Source: JBBRLG01 sp038231495
GTDB lineage: Bacteria > Planctomycetota > Planctomycetia > Gemmatales > Gemmataceae
Reading direction: 5' to 3'
Assembly: GCA_038231495.1 (NCBI GenBank)
Contig: JBBRLG010000153.1
Location: 1 to 13,359 of the forward strand
DNA: 13,359 nt
Each line of letters opens with the position of its first letter. Position 1 is the first letter of the stretch. The notes below the pieces were generated by a model, which did not search any database, was not told where the DNA came from, and saw only the letters and a list, made by a program, of their open reading frames with translations. The position numbers were made by a program, and so were the translations under genes. This document shows positions 7,502 through 13,359 of this stretch, piece after piece.

Positions 7502-7638
7502 GTAGCCGCTCGCCGGCATCAATTTTCCCCCCTTACGAAGGGGGGTAGGGGGGGTGGATCGATTGAAGTACTCGGTCATGGCGTTCACTCTACCCCCCCT
7601 ACCCCCCCCTTCGTAAGGGGGGGAAGTGATTGGTTAAC
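7502..7638. mobile_element. MITE-like element (copy B), diverged, inside the gcv operon
   Basis: This matches the reverse complement of the element at 843-970. Its left 21 nt (7502-7522) match at 18 of 21 positions, all three differences being transitions. The central core (7560-7584) matches 890-914 at 23 of 25. The two C-run/TTACGAA/G-run hairpins (7527-7545 and 7602-7623) are kept, and the right end resembles the TIR with one extra base. The terminal repeats are now imperfect and I see no target duplication, suggesting an older copy. It fills most of the gcvT-gcvH gap, so operon transcripts would carry it. Confidence 0.75.
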
Positions 7639-7644
7639 CAGGAA

Positions 7645-8724
7645 TCACACGCGCGGCCGGCGGTAAAACGGCAACGGCACCACCCGCGCGACTTCCGCCT
7701 TGCCGCGCACGTCCACTTGCAACGCGGTGCCGACGGCCGCACGGGCCGGCGCGACGTAGGCCATCGCCAGCGCCTTGTTAAGCGTCGGGGCAAACGTGCC
7801 GCTCGTGACCGTGCCGACCGCGACGCCTTCGTGGTGGACCGCCGCGCCCTCGCGGGCAATCCGTTTGCCCTCCAGCTCCAGGCCGACGCGCACCGGCAGC
7901 GTCTTGTCCTCACGCCGTTTCAGGAGCGCCGCCTTGCCGATGAAGTCGCCCTTGTCGAACTTCACGGCCCAACCCAGACCGGCTTGCAACGGGTCGGATT
8001 CCTCGCCCAGTTCGTGGCCGTAGAGCGGCATCGCGGCTTCGAGTCGCAACGTGTCGCGCGCGCCGAGGCCGCACGGCTGCGCGCCGCGCCGTACCAGTTC
8101 TTCCCACAACGTCACCGCCTGGCCCGCGCTGACAATCGCCTCGACGCCGTCCTCGCCGGTATAGCCCGTCCGGCTCACGACGCAGGGCTTGCCCTGGTAC
8201 TGCGTCGGCATGGCGAAATAATAGGACAGCTCCTCAACGTTATAGGCGAACAGCCCCTGACAGAGCGCCACCGCCTTCGGCCCCTGGACGGCGATCATCG
8301 CGGTCGTCGGCGTTTGATCCTGGATTTCGACCTGGCGGGCTCCTTTGTGCGTTTGCAGCCAGTCAACGATCTTGGGCCGATTGGAGGCGTTCACAACCAT
8401 CGCATAACCGTAGGGCCAACGGTAAACCAGCACGTCGTCGCGGATGCCGCCGGCCTCGTTGCAGACGAGGCCGTAACGGACCTGAAAGTCCTTCATCGTC
8501 GCGGCGTTGTTGGTGTAGACGTGCTGGATCAGGTCCAGCGCGTCGGTGCCGCCGAACGACAGCCGGCCCATGTGGCTGATGTCGAACAAGCCGACGCCGG
8601 TGCGGACCGTGGCGTGTTCGTCCATGATCGTGGTGTACTGGATCGGCATGTCCCAGCCGCCGAATTCGACCATGCGTGCGCCGGCCTTGACGTGCCAGTC
8701 GTAAAGGGGGGTGCGCTGTGACAT
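7645..8724 (-). CDS. gcvT: Glycine cleavage system T protein (aminomethyltransferase)
   Basis: 359 aa from ATG 8724, with AAGGAAGG just upstream; normal family length. An in-frame extension to 8817 has no conserved N-terminal sequence. The T protein moves the methylene group from aminomethyl-GcvH to tetrahydrofolate and releases ammonia. Visible marks are 'TPLYDWHVKAGARMVEFGGW' (5-24), 'GLFDISHMGR' (45-54), the folate-site 'IRDDVLVYR' with the Asp96/Asp97 pair, 'SRTGYTGEDG' (about 184-193), 'LRLEAAMPLYGHEL' (about 226-239) and the C-terminal barrel sequence 'GTVTSGTFAPTL'. It is the first gene of the gcv operon, behind a 495-nt region upstream. Confidence 0.96.
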   Translation of the reverse strand: MSQRTPLYDWHVKAGARMVEFGGWDMPIQYTTIMDEHATVRTGVGLFDISHMGRLSFGGTDALDLIQHVYTNNAATMKDFQVRYGLVCNEAGGIRDDVLVYRWPYGYAMVVNASNRPKIVDWLQTHKGARQVEIQDQTPTTAMIAVQGPKAVALCQGLFAYNVEELSYYFAMPTQYQGKPCVVSRTGYTGEDGVEAIVSAGQAVTLWEELVRRGAQPCGLGARDTLRLEAAMPLYGHELGEESDPLQAGLGWAVKFDKGDFIGKAALLKRREDKTLPVRVGLELEGKRIAREGAAVHHEGVAVGTVTSGTFAPTLNKALAMAYVAPARAAVGTALQVDVRGKAEVARVVPLPFYRRPRV

Positions 8725-8762
8725 GGACCTTCCTTTGCTATCCGGGGCGGCTAGAGCGTGTG

Positions 8763-8791
8763 AGTCTATGCGGTTGCCGAACGTCGGGCAA
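8763..8791 (-). promoter_or_regulatory. Candidate promoter for the gcv operon
   Basis: On the minus strand, TTGCCC (8786-8791) and TAGACT (8763-8768) are spaced by 17 nt; each matches the sigma70 consensus at about 4 of 6 bases. The start would fall near 8756, giving a leader of about 30 nt before the gcvT ATG. This is plausible but weak, as GC-rich DNA gives such matches by chance. Confidence 0.3.
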
Positions 8792-8999
8792 GAGGATTGC
8801 TGCCGGAATCCTGGCATGGTTCAAACTCGGGTGGCAAAGGAAGCAACCGTTGTTCAAGGACGTGGCGCCAGGGCGCCATGCGGAACGAATGCTTTAAGTC
8901 TTTGCCCGGCCATAAGTTCCACCTTGGGAAATTCGTTCGGGGGGGTGTGTGGGTGGGTGAATGAAACGAATTCCACCTGTTGCCTCGTGCTTGCGGCTT

Positions 9000-9028
9000 T
9001 TGATCCATGCCGGAATCCTTGTTATGCT
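9000..9028 (+). promoter_or_regulatory. Candidate promoter for the M28 peptidase gene
   Basis: TTGATC (9000-9005) and TATGCT (9023-9028) are spaced by 17 nt and each matches the sigma70 consensus at 4 of 6 bases. The leader would be about 185 nt long and would contain the hairpin at 9122-9196. Confidence 0.3.
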
Positions 9029-9121
9029 ATGACCGCCAGGACCGTCGGCCAACCGGGTTTGTGCGGGGAAGCGAGTTTGGGTACGATGGTTTTCGTTCTA
9101 TGGGGTAACGTTCGAGTATCC

Positions 9122-9196
9122 AGGCGAGCCGGGAGCGTAAGCGACCGGAGGTTGTCACTGAAACGCACTCCGGTCGTTTACGTTCCCGGCTCGCCT
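9122..9196. repeat. Inverted repeat with 29-bp stem upstream of the M28 peptidase
   Basis: The arms 9122-9150 and 9168-9196 are 29 nt each. They differ at two positions, which would be G-U pairs in plus-strand RNA, around a 17-nt loop. The arm contains GGCGAGCCGGGAGCGTAAGC. The structure ends 23 nt before the ATG at 9220, leaving room for the weak AAAGG ribosome site. It may be another dispersed planctomycete repeat or a 5' leader structure. The wobble-only changes fit either RNA-level constraint or ordinary transition drift. Confidence 0.8.
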
Positions 9197-9219
9197 TTCA
9201 TCGCGTCAAAGGCATCCTT

Positions 9220-10401
9220 ATGCACGCAAGCCTTGCCGTCATCGCCCTGGTCGGCGCGAGCTACGCGCCGGTCTTTTGGGACCAGGCCGAGAACGAACTA
9301 TCGGAAGAGATCAATACCCACGAGTTGAAGGCCCACGTCTATCGCCTCGCCTCGCCGGATTTTCTCGGCCGGCGCGGCCCCGGCGCGGCCCGCGCGTCCC
9401 GGCACATCGCGGACGCCTTCGAGAAACTCAAGCTGCAACCGCTGTTCGAGGACAACTCCTATTTCCAGCCGATCCCGTCGCTAGCCATTGACAAGGAAAC
9501 GGGCAAGGAAGGCTTCATCGGCCGCAACGTCGGCGCGGTGCTGCCGGGCAGCGACCCGAAGTTGAAGGACGAATGGGTCATCCTCGCCGCCCATTTCGAC
9601 CACCTGGGTAAGCGCGGCGACGTGCTGTACCCCGGTGCGGACGACAACGCCACCGGCGTCGCGATGCTGTTGGAAGTCGCGGAGGCGTTCGCGCTGGCGA
9701 AGGAAAAGCCGCCGCGGACGATCGCCTTCGTAGCGTTCGATCAGGAGGAGGCGGGACTGCTCGGCTCGACGTACTTCGTCAACCACCCGCCGCACCCGAT
9801 TCGCCAGGTCAAGTCGTTCGTCGTCGCCGACATGCTGGGCCGGTCGATGGCGAACGTGATGGACGATTACGTTTTCGTCCTGGGCAGCGAAACCGCGCCG
9901 CGGCTGCGCACGGTCGTCGAGCAGATGCAGCCGGAAAAAGGGCTGACAGTAGGTCGGCTCGGCGCGGACCTGATCGGCACGCGCAGCGACTACGGTCCGT
10001 TCCGCGACCGCAAGGTGCCGTTCCTTTTTTTCAGCACGGGGCAGCATCCCGATTATCACAAGCCGACGGATACGCCGGACAAGATCGACTATGAGAAGCT
10101 GCGGCGCATTAGCTGCCTGATGCGCGACACCGTTCGGCGGCTTGCCAACGACGACGAGGTGCCGGCCTGGGATCCGAAGGGCGGCCTGTCGCTGGACGTG
10201 GAGGAGATGCGGACCGTGTTCGTGCTGTTGCAGCGCGTGCTGGAACGGCCGGAGAAGTGGCCGTTGTCGGAGAAGAATCGCGAACTGGTGAAGGCCGCGG
10301 CGAAGAAGCTCGGCGACGTGCTGACCAGCGGCAAGGTGACAACGGCGGATCGGGACTGGTTGCTGTGGACGGGGCGGTTGCTGCTGGCGACGGTGTTTTA
10401 G
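9220..10401 (+). CDS. M28-family zinc peptidase (aminopeptidase-like), probably exported
   Basis: 393 aa from ATG 9220, with AAAGG 7 nt upstream. A short hydrophobic N-terminus (3-19) suggests export, although it lacks basic residues. The M28 co-catalytic zinc site is complete: His125 in 'LAAHFDHLG', the Asp141/142 pair in 'PGADDNATG', Glu176/177 in 'FDQEEAGLLGS', Asp204 in 'VVADMLGR' and His280 in 'DYHKPTDTPDKI'. In this family one Glu is the general base and the others bind two Zn ions. The 90 residues after the core (about 300-393) form a charged helical tail of unknown role. Substrate cannot be told from sequence; aminopeptidase activity on peptides is the family default. Its stop codon overlaps a 32-bp palindrome shared with the convergent gene. 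Confidence 0.9.
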   Translation: MHASLAVIALVGASYAPVFWDQAENELSEEINTHELKAHVYRLASPDFLGRRGPGAARASRHIADAFEKLKLQPLFEDNSYFQPIPSLAIDKETGKEGFIGRNVGAVLPGSDPKLKDEWVILAAHFDHLGKRGDVLYPGADDNATGVAMLLEVAEAFALAKEKPPRTIAFVAFDQEEAGLLGSTYFVNHPPHPIRQVKSFVVADMLGRSMANVMDDYVFVLGSETAPRLRTVVEQMQPEKGLTVGRLGADLIGTRSDYGPFRDRKVPFLFFSTGQHPDYHKPTDTPDKIDYEKLRRISCLMRDTVRRLANDDEVPAWDPKGGLSLDVEEMRTVFVLLQRVLERPEKWPLSEKNRELVKAAAKKLGDVLTSGKVTTADRDWLLWTGRLLLATVF

Positions 10402-10432
10402 CCGCTTGCGGCTTTGCAAAGCCGCAAGCGGC
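10401..10432. repeat. Stop-proximal repeat, perfect 32-bp palindrome between convergent genes
   Basis: Two copies of the repeat meet head to head with no loop, giving a perfect 16+16 palindrome. Its first base is the last base of the peptidase TAG (10399-10401), and its other end is 3 nt from the TGA (10436-10438) of the convergent lipoprotein gene. It occupies nearly all of the 34-nt gap. It is well placed to act as a bidirectional 3'-end structure, though no T-tract follows. Confidence 0.9.
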
Positions 10433-10435
10433 CAT

Positions 10436-11827
10436 TCACTCCTCCGCCCGCGGCAACGTCTCCACGACGCCCAGGCGTTTCCGGATTTCCGTCTCCAACT
10501 CCTGCATCTGCGGCTTCTCCAATGTCTCGGTCCGGTAGATGATCTGGCCGCGCTCGTCCAGCAGGATCAACGTCGGGAACTGCGTCACGTCAAACTGTTT
10601 CTTCACCTGGCACACATCCGCCGCGCCGCCGAGGATCGTCGTGTAATTGAGGGTGTAGCGGCCGCGGATGCTGCGGACGTTGCTCGCCTGCTGCTTGGCT
10701 TCCCCACGTTCGTAGGCGATGCCCACCACTTCCAGCCCGTAGGAACCGTAGCTCTTTTGCAGCTTCGTCAACTGATGGACGTGAGCAAGGTCGTTGCCGG
10801 AGGACCAGAAATCCAGCAAGATGAGCTGGCCCTTGTGGTCGCGCTTGTACTGCCACGGATCGCCTTCCAGGTCCGTCAGGGCAAAGTCTTCCAGCTTCTT
10901 GCCGACCAACACGCACGAATTCGACGGCGTCGGTCCGGCGGCCGGCTCCGGGGCGCGCACGCCCTCCGCCGGTTTGTCCGGGTTCCGAGGCACCGGGATC
11001 ACGATGGGCGGCCGGTCGTCGTCCCTGGGCGGCACGGGCGGCTCTTCCTTGGGCCGCGGTCGGGGATTGTCGCCGATGGAAACGGACGGCGGCACATGGT
11101 TCTTGAAATCGTAGCCCTCGGCCACGTTCGTCGCGTTGCCCTTGCGCGGCTGCGGGTTGGACGAGTTGGGCACGTTGCCGTCGCGCGGCGCGGGGATGAC
11201 GGGACCGCCGCCGGCCGGCGTCGAGGCCCCGCGGTGCGGCGGGTTCTCGCCGTCGCTGGCCGGGGCCGGGTCCATGCGCTTCGGCGCTTCGATCACGGCA
11301 CCGCCGGGTGCGGGTCTGCGCTTCTCCGGCAAACCGGGCGGACCGGGCAGGGGCGGCGTCGTGTCGGTGGTGTTATCTTCACTCAGGAAGATGGTCACGC
11401 GCGGGTTGGGCGGCACCGCCAGCGTCGTGCCGCTGAGCAGCTTGTTGCCGTCCTTGACACGGGCAATGAGCTGGTAATGGCGGCCGACCTGCAAACCCTG
11501 GATCGTGAAGTAACCCTTTTCCAGCGGCTCCACTTCAATGGGGCGCGAGCTAGGGCGGCTGTCCTGCAAATCGACGATCTGAATGGAAACGTTGTCCGGG
11601 TGCTTGTTGAACGAGTCAAGCACCTGGCCGGCGAGCAAACCTTCCGCGCCGGGCGGCGGCGTGTTGAGGCCCGTGAGCGGCGGTGCCGGCCGGCCGGCAG
11701 CCGCGCTGCCGCCGCCGCCGGACGAACCGAGCGGCGCGGGCGGCAGGCCGTCGGTGCGGCCGGAGTGTTTACACCCCGTCAGCCCGAGGCAGACCGCCAG
11801 AAGTAGGCAAACGGTGGCGCGCAACAA
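10436..11827 (-). CDS. Lipoprotein with regulatory-like beta domain and cysteine-less thioredoxin fold
   Basis: 463 aa from TTG 11827; a second TTG at 11824 is better spaced (7 nt) from GAGGG, so the start is uncertain by one codon. The N-terminus is a lipoprotein signal with lipobox LTGC (Cys19). Residues about 64-150 resemble a carboxypeptidase-regulatory-like beta sandwich ('LAGQVLDSF', 'GYFTIQGLQVGRHYQLIA'). Residues about 155-300 are a Pro-rich linker. Residues about 305-455 form a TlpA/AhpC-like thioredoxin domain ('GKKLEDFALTDLEG', 'LILLDFW') with the cis-proline Pro418 in 'QFPTLILLD'. Where CxxC normally follows 'DFW', residues 345-348 read N-D-L-A, so thiol-disulfide exchange is not expected. 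An envelope-anchored binding or structural role is inferred. The lspA gene lies nearby but on the other strand. Confidence 0.8.
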   Translation of the reverse strand: MLRATVCLLLAVCLGLTGCKHSGRTDGLPPAPLGSSGGGGSAAAGRPAPPLTGLNTPPPGAEGLLAGQVLDSFNKHPDNVSIQIVDLQDSRPSSRPIEVEPLEKGYFTIQGLQVGRHYQLIARVKDGNKLLSGTTLAVPPNPRVTIFLSEDNTTDTTPPLPGPPGLPEKRRPAPGGAVIEAPKRMDPAPASDGENPPHRGASTPAGGGPVIPAPRDGNVPNSSNPQPRKGNATNVAEGYDFKNHVPPSVSIGDNPRPRPKEEPPVPPRDDDRPPIVIPVPRNPDKPAEGVRAPEPAAGPTPSNSCVLVGKKLEDFALTDLEGDPWQYKRDHKGQLILLDFWSSGNDLAHVHQLTKLQKSYGSYGLEVVGIAYERGEAKQQASNVRSIRGRYTLNYTTILGGAADVCQVKKQFDVTQFPTLILLDERGQIIYRTETLEKPQMQELETEIRKRLGVVETLPRAEE

Positions 11828-11867
11828 CCGGCCCTCGCTTGGGAGCTAAGTCCAACGCAAGACAGGC

Positions 11868-11906
11868 GGGCACCCGCGCCGAAGCGCGGCGGGTGTCCCG
11901 GACACC
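11868..11906 (-). promoter_or_regulatory. Two overlapping, mutually exclusive hairpins in the lipoprotein leader
   Basis: Stem 1 pairs 11868-11877 with 11889-11898 (10 bp, one mismatch that is G-T in DNA). Stem 2 is the 15-nt palindrome GGTGTCCCGGACACC at 11892-11906. They share bases 11892-11898, so only one can form at a time. The pair lies about 40-80 nt upstream of the TTG start. It could be an operator or a leader switch; function is speculative. Confidence 0.35.
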
Positions 11907-11941
11907 AACCTTCGTCCTTGATGGGAAACGTGTACCGTTGG

Positions 11942-11970
11942 ATTCTTCCCGCAAATGGGTTTCGGGTCAA
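11942..11970 (-). promoter_or_regulatory. Candidate sigma70-type promoter for the thioredoxin-like lipoprotein
   Basis: On the minus strand, TTGACC (11965-11970, 5 of 6) and AAGAAT (11942-11947, 4 of 6) are spaced by 17 nt. The start would be near 11935, giving a leader of about 108 nt that includes the overlapping hairpins. Confidence 0.4.
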
Positions 11971-12142
11971 GGCGGACTCTGGCGGCCGTCGGCAAGGCGG
12001 ACCATCGGCTCCAGGCATTCTCGGAAAAACGGGAGGATGTGGTGCCAGGCGCGGTCCGGGTAGGCCGGTTCTGCTCTTGTTCGCGAGTGCGAGGGCCGTT
12101 ATAGGTTTTCCGTGCGAAACGGCGGTCGCGATGCCGCCGTCC

Positions 12143-12171
12143 TTGACGGTTTTTTCGGCGTGGGTTATCGT
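12143..12171 (+). promoter_or_regulatory. Candidate sigma70-type promoter for dksA-like/lspA operon
   Basis: TTGACG (12143-12148, 5 of 6) and TATCGT (12166-12171, 4 of 6) are spaced by 17 nt. The start would be near 12178, about 48 nt before the dksA-like ATG. The TTGACG overlaps a CCGTC-CTT-GACGG-T6 string (12137-12155), so one stretch can be read as -35 or as a short terminator. Confidence 0.45.
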
Positions 12172-12225
12172 AAAGGGTCGTTTGCGGAACGAGACGGTTC
12201 ACTACCACACCTTTAGAGGCAGGCG

Positions 12226-12600
12226 ATGACCAAGCCCGAAATGAACGCCTTTCGCGACACCCTTTTGACGCTGCAAGCGCGGCTCACCGGCGACGTGTCC
12301 CACCTGGCCAACGAGGCGTTGCGCGCGGGGGGTGGGGGGGCCAGCGGCAACCTGTCCAACGCGCCGCTGCACCCGGCGGACCTGGGCACCGACAACTTTG
12401 AACAGGAATTTACCCTGAGCCTGTTGCAAAACCAGGAGCAGGTGCTGACGGAAATCGCGGAAGCCCTCGCCCGCATCAAGACGGAGACGTACGGCGGTTG
12501 CGAGGAGTGCCAGGCGGTGATCCCCAAGGCCCGGCTCCAGGCGGTCCCGTACACCCGCCATTGCGTTGCCTGTGCGCGCAAACTTCAACAAAGTTCCTGA
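12226..12600 (+). CDS. DksA/TraR-family C4 zinc-finger protein
   Basis: 124 aa from ATG 12226, with AGAGG at 12215-12219. The C-terminus holds a complete C4 zinc finger: Cys92, Cys95, Cys113 and Cys116, in 'GGCEEC' and 'RHCVAC'. The N-terminal 85 residues are mostly helical, with an acidic 'HPADLGTDNFEQE' (49-61) at the presumed turn of the helical hairpin, where DksA proteins carry their catalytic aspartates. DksA-family proteins enter the RNA polymerase secondary channel and tune initiation, often with ppGpp. A Gly-rich run (34-38, GGGGA, encoded by a G-run) breaks the first helix region. It is followed 9 nt later by lspA. The family is clear; whether it is a functional DksA is not. Confidence 0.9.
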   Translation: MTKPEMNAFRDTLLTLQARLTGDVSHLANEALRAGGGGASGNLSNAPLHPADLGTDNFEQEFTLSLLQNQEQVLTEIAEALARIKTETYGGCEECQAVIPKARLQAVPYTRHCVACARKLQQSS

Positions 12601-12609
12601 TGGTGGCCA

Positions 12610-13200
12610 ATGCCTGAACGTTCGTACCGAATTCTGTTGTGGACCTTGGCACTCCTGGGCATCGGCCTGGACCAGTCCACGAAATACGGCATGTTCGCCT
12701 GGTTGAAAAACCAACCGGAGCATACGGCGCTCACGTACCAGGCGGAGCAGGGGCCGGGTTTCCAGGTCCAGGCCCGTCACGAGTACAACAAGGATAAAGG
12801 ACAATACGAACCCCAGGTAAACGCCGGCGCGCTATTCGGCTGGCTGGGCGACAAGGCCTATGCCAACAACGTTTTCGCGGTCATCAGCCTGTTGGCCGCG
12901 CTGGCGATCGTGTACTGGAGCTTCAAAGGCAACACGGCCCACGACCGCTGGCTGTGCCTTGCCCTGGGTCTGATCCTGGCCGGCACGGTCGGCAACCTGT
13001 ACGACCGCGTCGTCTTTAGCGGCGTCCGGGATTTCCTGGACTTCTACTGGACGTCCGAAAAGGTCCACCACTGGCCGACGTTTAACATTGCCGACTGCTG
13101 CCTCGTCTGCGGTGCGGGGTTGTTGCTGGTGCAATCGTTTGCCTCCGGGACAGCGACTGAGAAGCAGCCGCAAACCACCACGGTCGCCGCGACGCATTGA
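12610..13200 (+). CDS. lspA: Lipoprotein signal peptidase (signal peptidase II)
   Basis: 196 aa from ATG 12610, 9 nt after the dksA-like stop, with a weak GGTGG site; the pair is probably co-transcribed. LspA is the inner-membrane aspartyl protease that removes lipoprotein signal peptides before the lipidated Cys. Motifs in order: 'GLDQSTKY' (19-26), 'NAGALFG' (71-77), 'GTVGNLYDR' (125-133) with catalytic Asp141 in 'GVRDFLDF', and 'FNIADCC' with catalytic Asp162. Four membrane segments are visible, near 7-24, 84-104, 114-130 and 160-178. The loop between segment 1 and 'NAGALFG' is about 20 residues longer than in E. coli LspA and rich in charged residues. The 10436-11827 product, with its LTGC lipobox, is a likely local substrate. 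Confidence 0.95.
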   Translation: MPERSYRILLWTLALLGIGLDQSTKYGMFAWLKNQPEHTALTYQAEQGPGFQVQARHEYNKDKGQYEPQVNAGALFGWLGDKAYANNVFAVISLLAALAIVYWSFKGNTAHDRWLCLALGLILAGTVGNLYDRVVFSGVRDFLDFYWTSEKVHHWPTFNIADCCLVCGAGLLLVQSFASGTATEKQPQTTTVAATH

Positions 13201-13246
13201 CGGCAAAAAGGGGACGCGGCCAATACTGTTCGGCTCGATTTTTGCT

Positions 13247-13268
13247 AACGAGTTTTCACCCTCGTTTT
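13247..13268 (+). terminator. Weak hairpin-plus-T candidate terminator after lspA
   Basis: AACGAG (13247-13252) pairs with CTCGTT (13261-13266) across an 8-nt loop, and the T-run TTTT overlaps the end of the stem. It lies 47 nt after the lspA stop. The stem is short and AT-tipped, so this is only a candidate. The rest of 13201-13359 shows nothing I can name. Confidence 0.3.
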
Positions 13269-13359
13269 CCGGGCAGTCGGTGGTTCAGAGCGGGCATCGC
13301 ACCGTGGAAGCAAACGTCCGTTCACTATCCCCAAGGGAGGCCGGGGACCGAAAACTGAC

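Larger units (their letters stand above)
8725..9219. other. Long intergenic region between divergent gcvT and M28 peptidase genes
   Basis: 495 nt without a convincing gene. It holds candidate promoters on each strand and a hairpin close to the peptidase start. A 12-mer TGCCGGAATCCT occurs twice (8801-8812 and 9008-9019). No glycine riboswitch core motifs were found upstream of gcvT. A small partial match to the stop-proximal repeat occurs at 8989-8999. Confidence 0.5.
11828..12225. other. Divergent intergenic region between lipoprotein and dksA-like genes
   Basis: 398 nt without a supported gene. It contains one good promoter candidate on each strand and an overlapping pair of alternative hairpins in the lipoprotein leader. 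Short frames across it show no family features. A small RNA cannot be excluded, but I recognise none. Confidence 0.5.

Noticed and set aside
4598..8721. Long plus-strand frames opposite gcvPB, gcvPA, gcvH and gcvT (4598-5536, 6025-7020, 7045-7548, 7630-8721)
   Set aside because: Each is a codon-phase shadow of a well-recognised minus-strand enzyme; none has a domain of its own.
8989..8999. Additional copy of the stop-proximal repeat
   Set aside because: Only about 11-13 nt match and there is no adjacent stop codon of a gene, so it may be chance or a decayed remnant.
8725..9219. Glycine riboswitch upstream of gcvT
   Set aside because: Read on the minus strand, I found neither the conserved glycine aptamer core nor a tandem arrangement. 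A covariance-model search would settle it.
8711..9328. Plus-strand frame across the gcvT-peptidase gap
   Set aside because: It overlaps two real genes, has no recognisable domain, and its composition looks random.
9481..11806. Frames opposite the M28 peptidase (9481-10419, minus) and the lipoprotein (10406-11806, plus)
   Set aside because: Low-complexity Arg/His/Ala-rich shadows; the sense genes carry complete catalytic sites or a lipobox.
12137..12155. Rho-independent terminator CCGTC-CTT-GACGG followed by six T
   Set aside because: The stem is only 5 bp, no gene ends upstream on this strand, and it overlaps a better-placed -35 box for the dksA-like gene.
13333..13340. AAGGGAGG as ribosome site of a next gene
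   Set aside because: No ATG, GTG or TTG follows in the remaining 19 nt, so spacing would be too long.

Overview
This window looks like chromosomal DNA of a GC-rich planctomycete, most likely from the Gemmataceae/Gemmatales. That reading is an inference from several things. Glycine decarboxylase is split into two subunits and sits in an operon with a LipM-type octanoyltransferase. There are large secreted proteins with Pro-rich stretches and DUF11-type repeats, and a Cys-rich short secreted protein. A dksA-like gene is paired with lspA. Palindromic repeats are scattered between genes. No plasmid, phage or autonomous mobile-element gene is visible.

Layout, left to right. (1) 25-723 (+) is a secreted Cys-rich protein with three amphipathic modules. 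(2) 724-1018 is the gap between convergent genes. It is filled with repeats: a heptamer hairpin and a 128-bp MITE-like element with 12-bp terminal inverted repeats and an 8-bp flanking direct repeat. (3) 1019-3148 (-) is a secreted Pro-rich protein with about four DUF11/Ig-like domains, behind a good sigma70-type promoter. (4) 3318-8724 (-) is a five-gene glycine-cleavage operon, transcribed gcvT, gcvH, gcvPA, gcvPB, lipM. Its products make the T protein, the lipoyl-carrier H protein, the two P-protein subunits, and the enzyme expected to start lipoylation of GcvH. (5) 8725-9219 is a long gap between divergent genes, with no glycine riboswitch that I can see and a 29-bp-stem hairpin just upstream of the next gene. 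(6) 9220-10401 (+) is an M28 zinc peptidase. (7) 10436-11827 (-) is a lipoprotein with a carboxypeptidase-regulatory-like domain and a thioredoxin fold lacking the CxxC cysteines. (8) 11828-12225 is a divergent promoter region. (9) 12226-13200 (+) is a dksA/traR-type zinc-finger gene followed by lspA.

The most interesting signal is in the non-coding DNA. A short repeat (GCCGCTTGCGGCTTTGCA, either orientation, single or as an inverted pair) occurs at four sites. At these sites it lies 0-3 nt after the stop codons of five genes: gcvH, gcvPA, gcvPB, the M28 peptidase and the thioredoxin-like lipoprotein. The copy after gcvPB falls inside lipM and encodes most of the first nine residues of LipM. 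A second, G/C-run-rich family with terminal inverted repeats has one copy at 843-970 and a diverged, inverted copy at 7502-7638, inside the gcv operon between gcvT and gcvH. These families may act as RNA 3'-end or processing elements, or may simply be MITE-like parasites. The sequence alone cannot decide.
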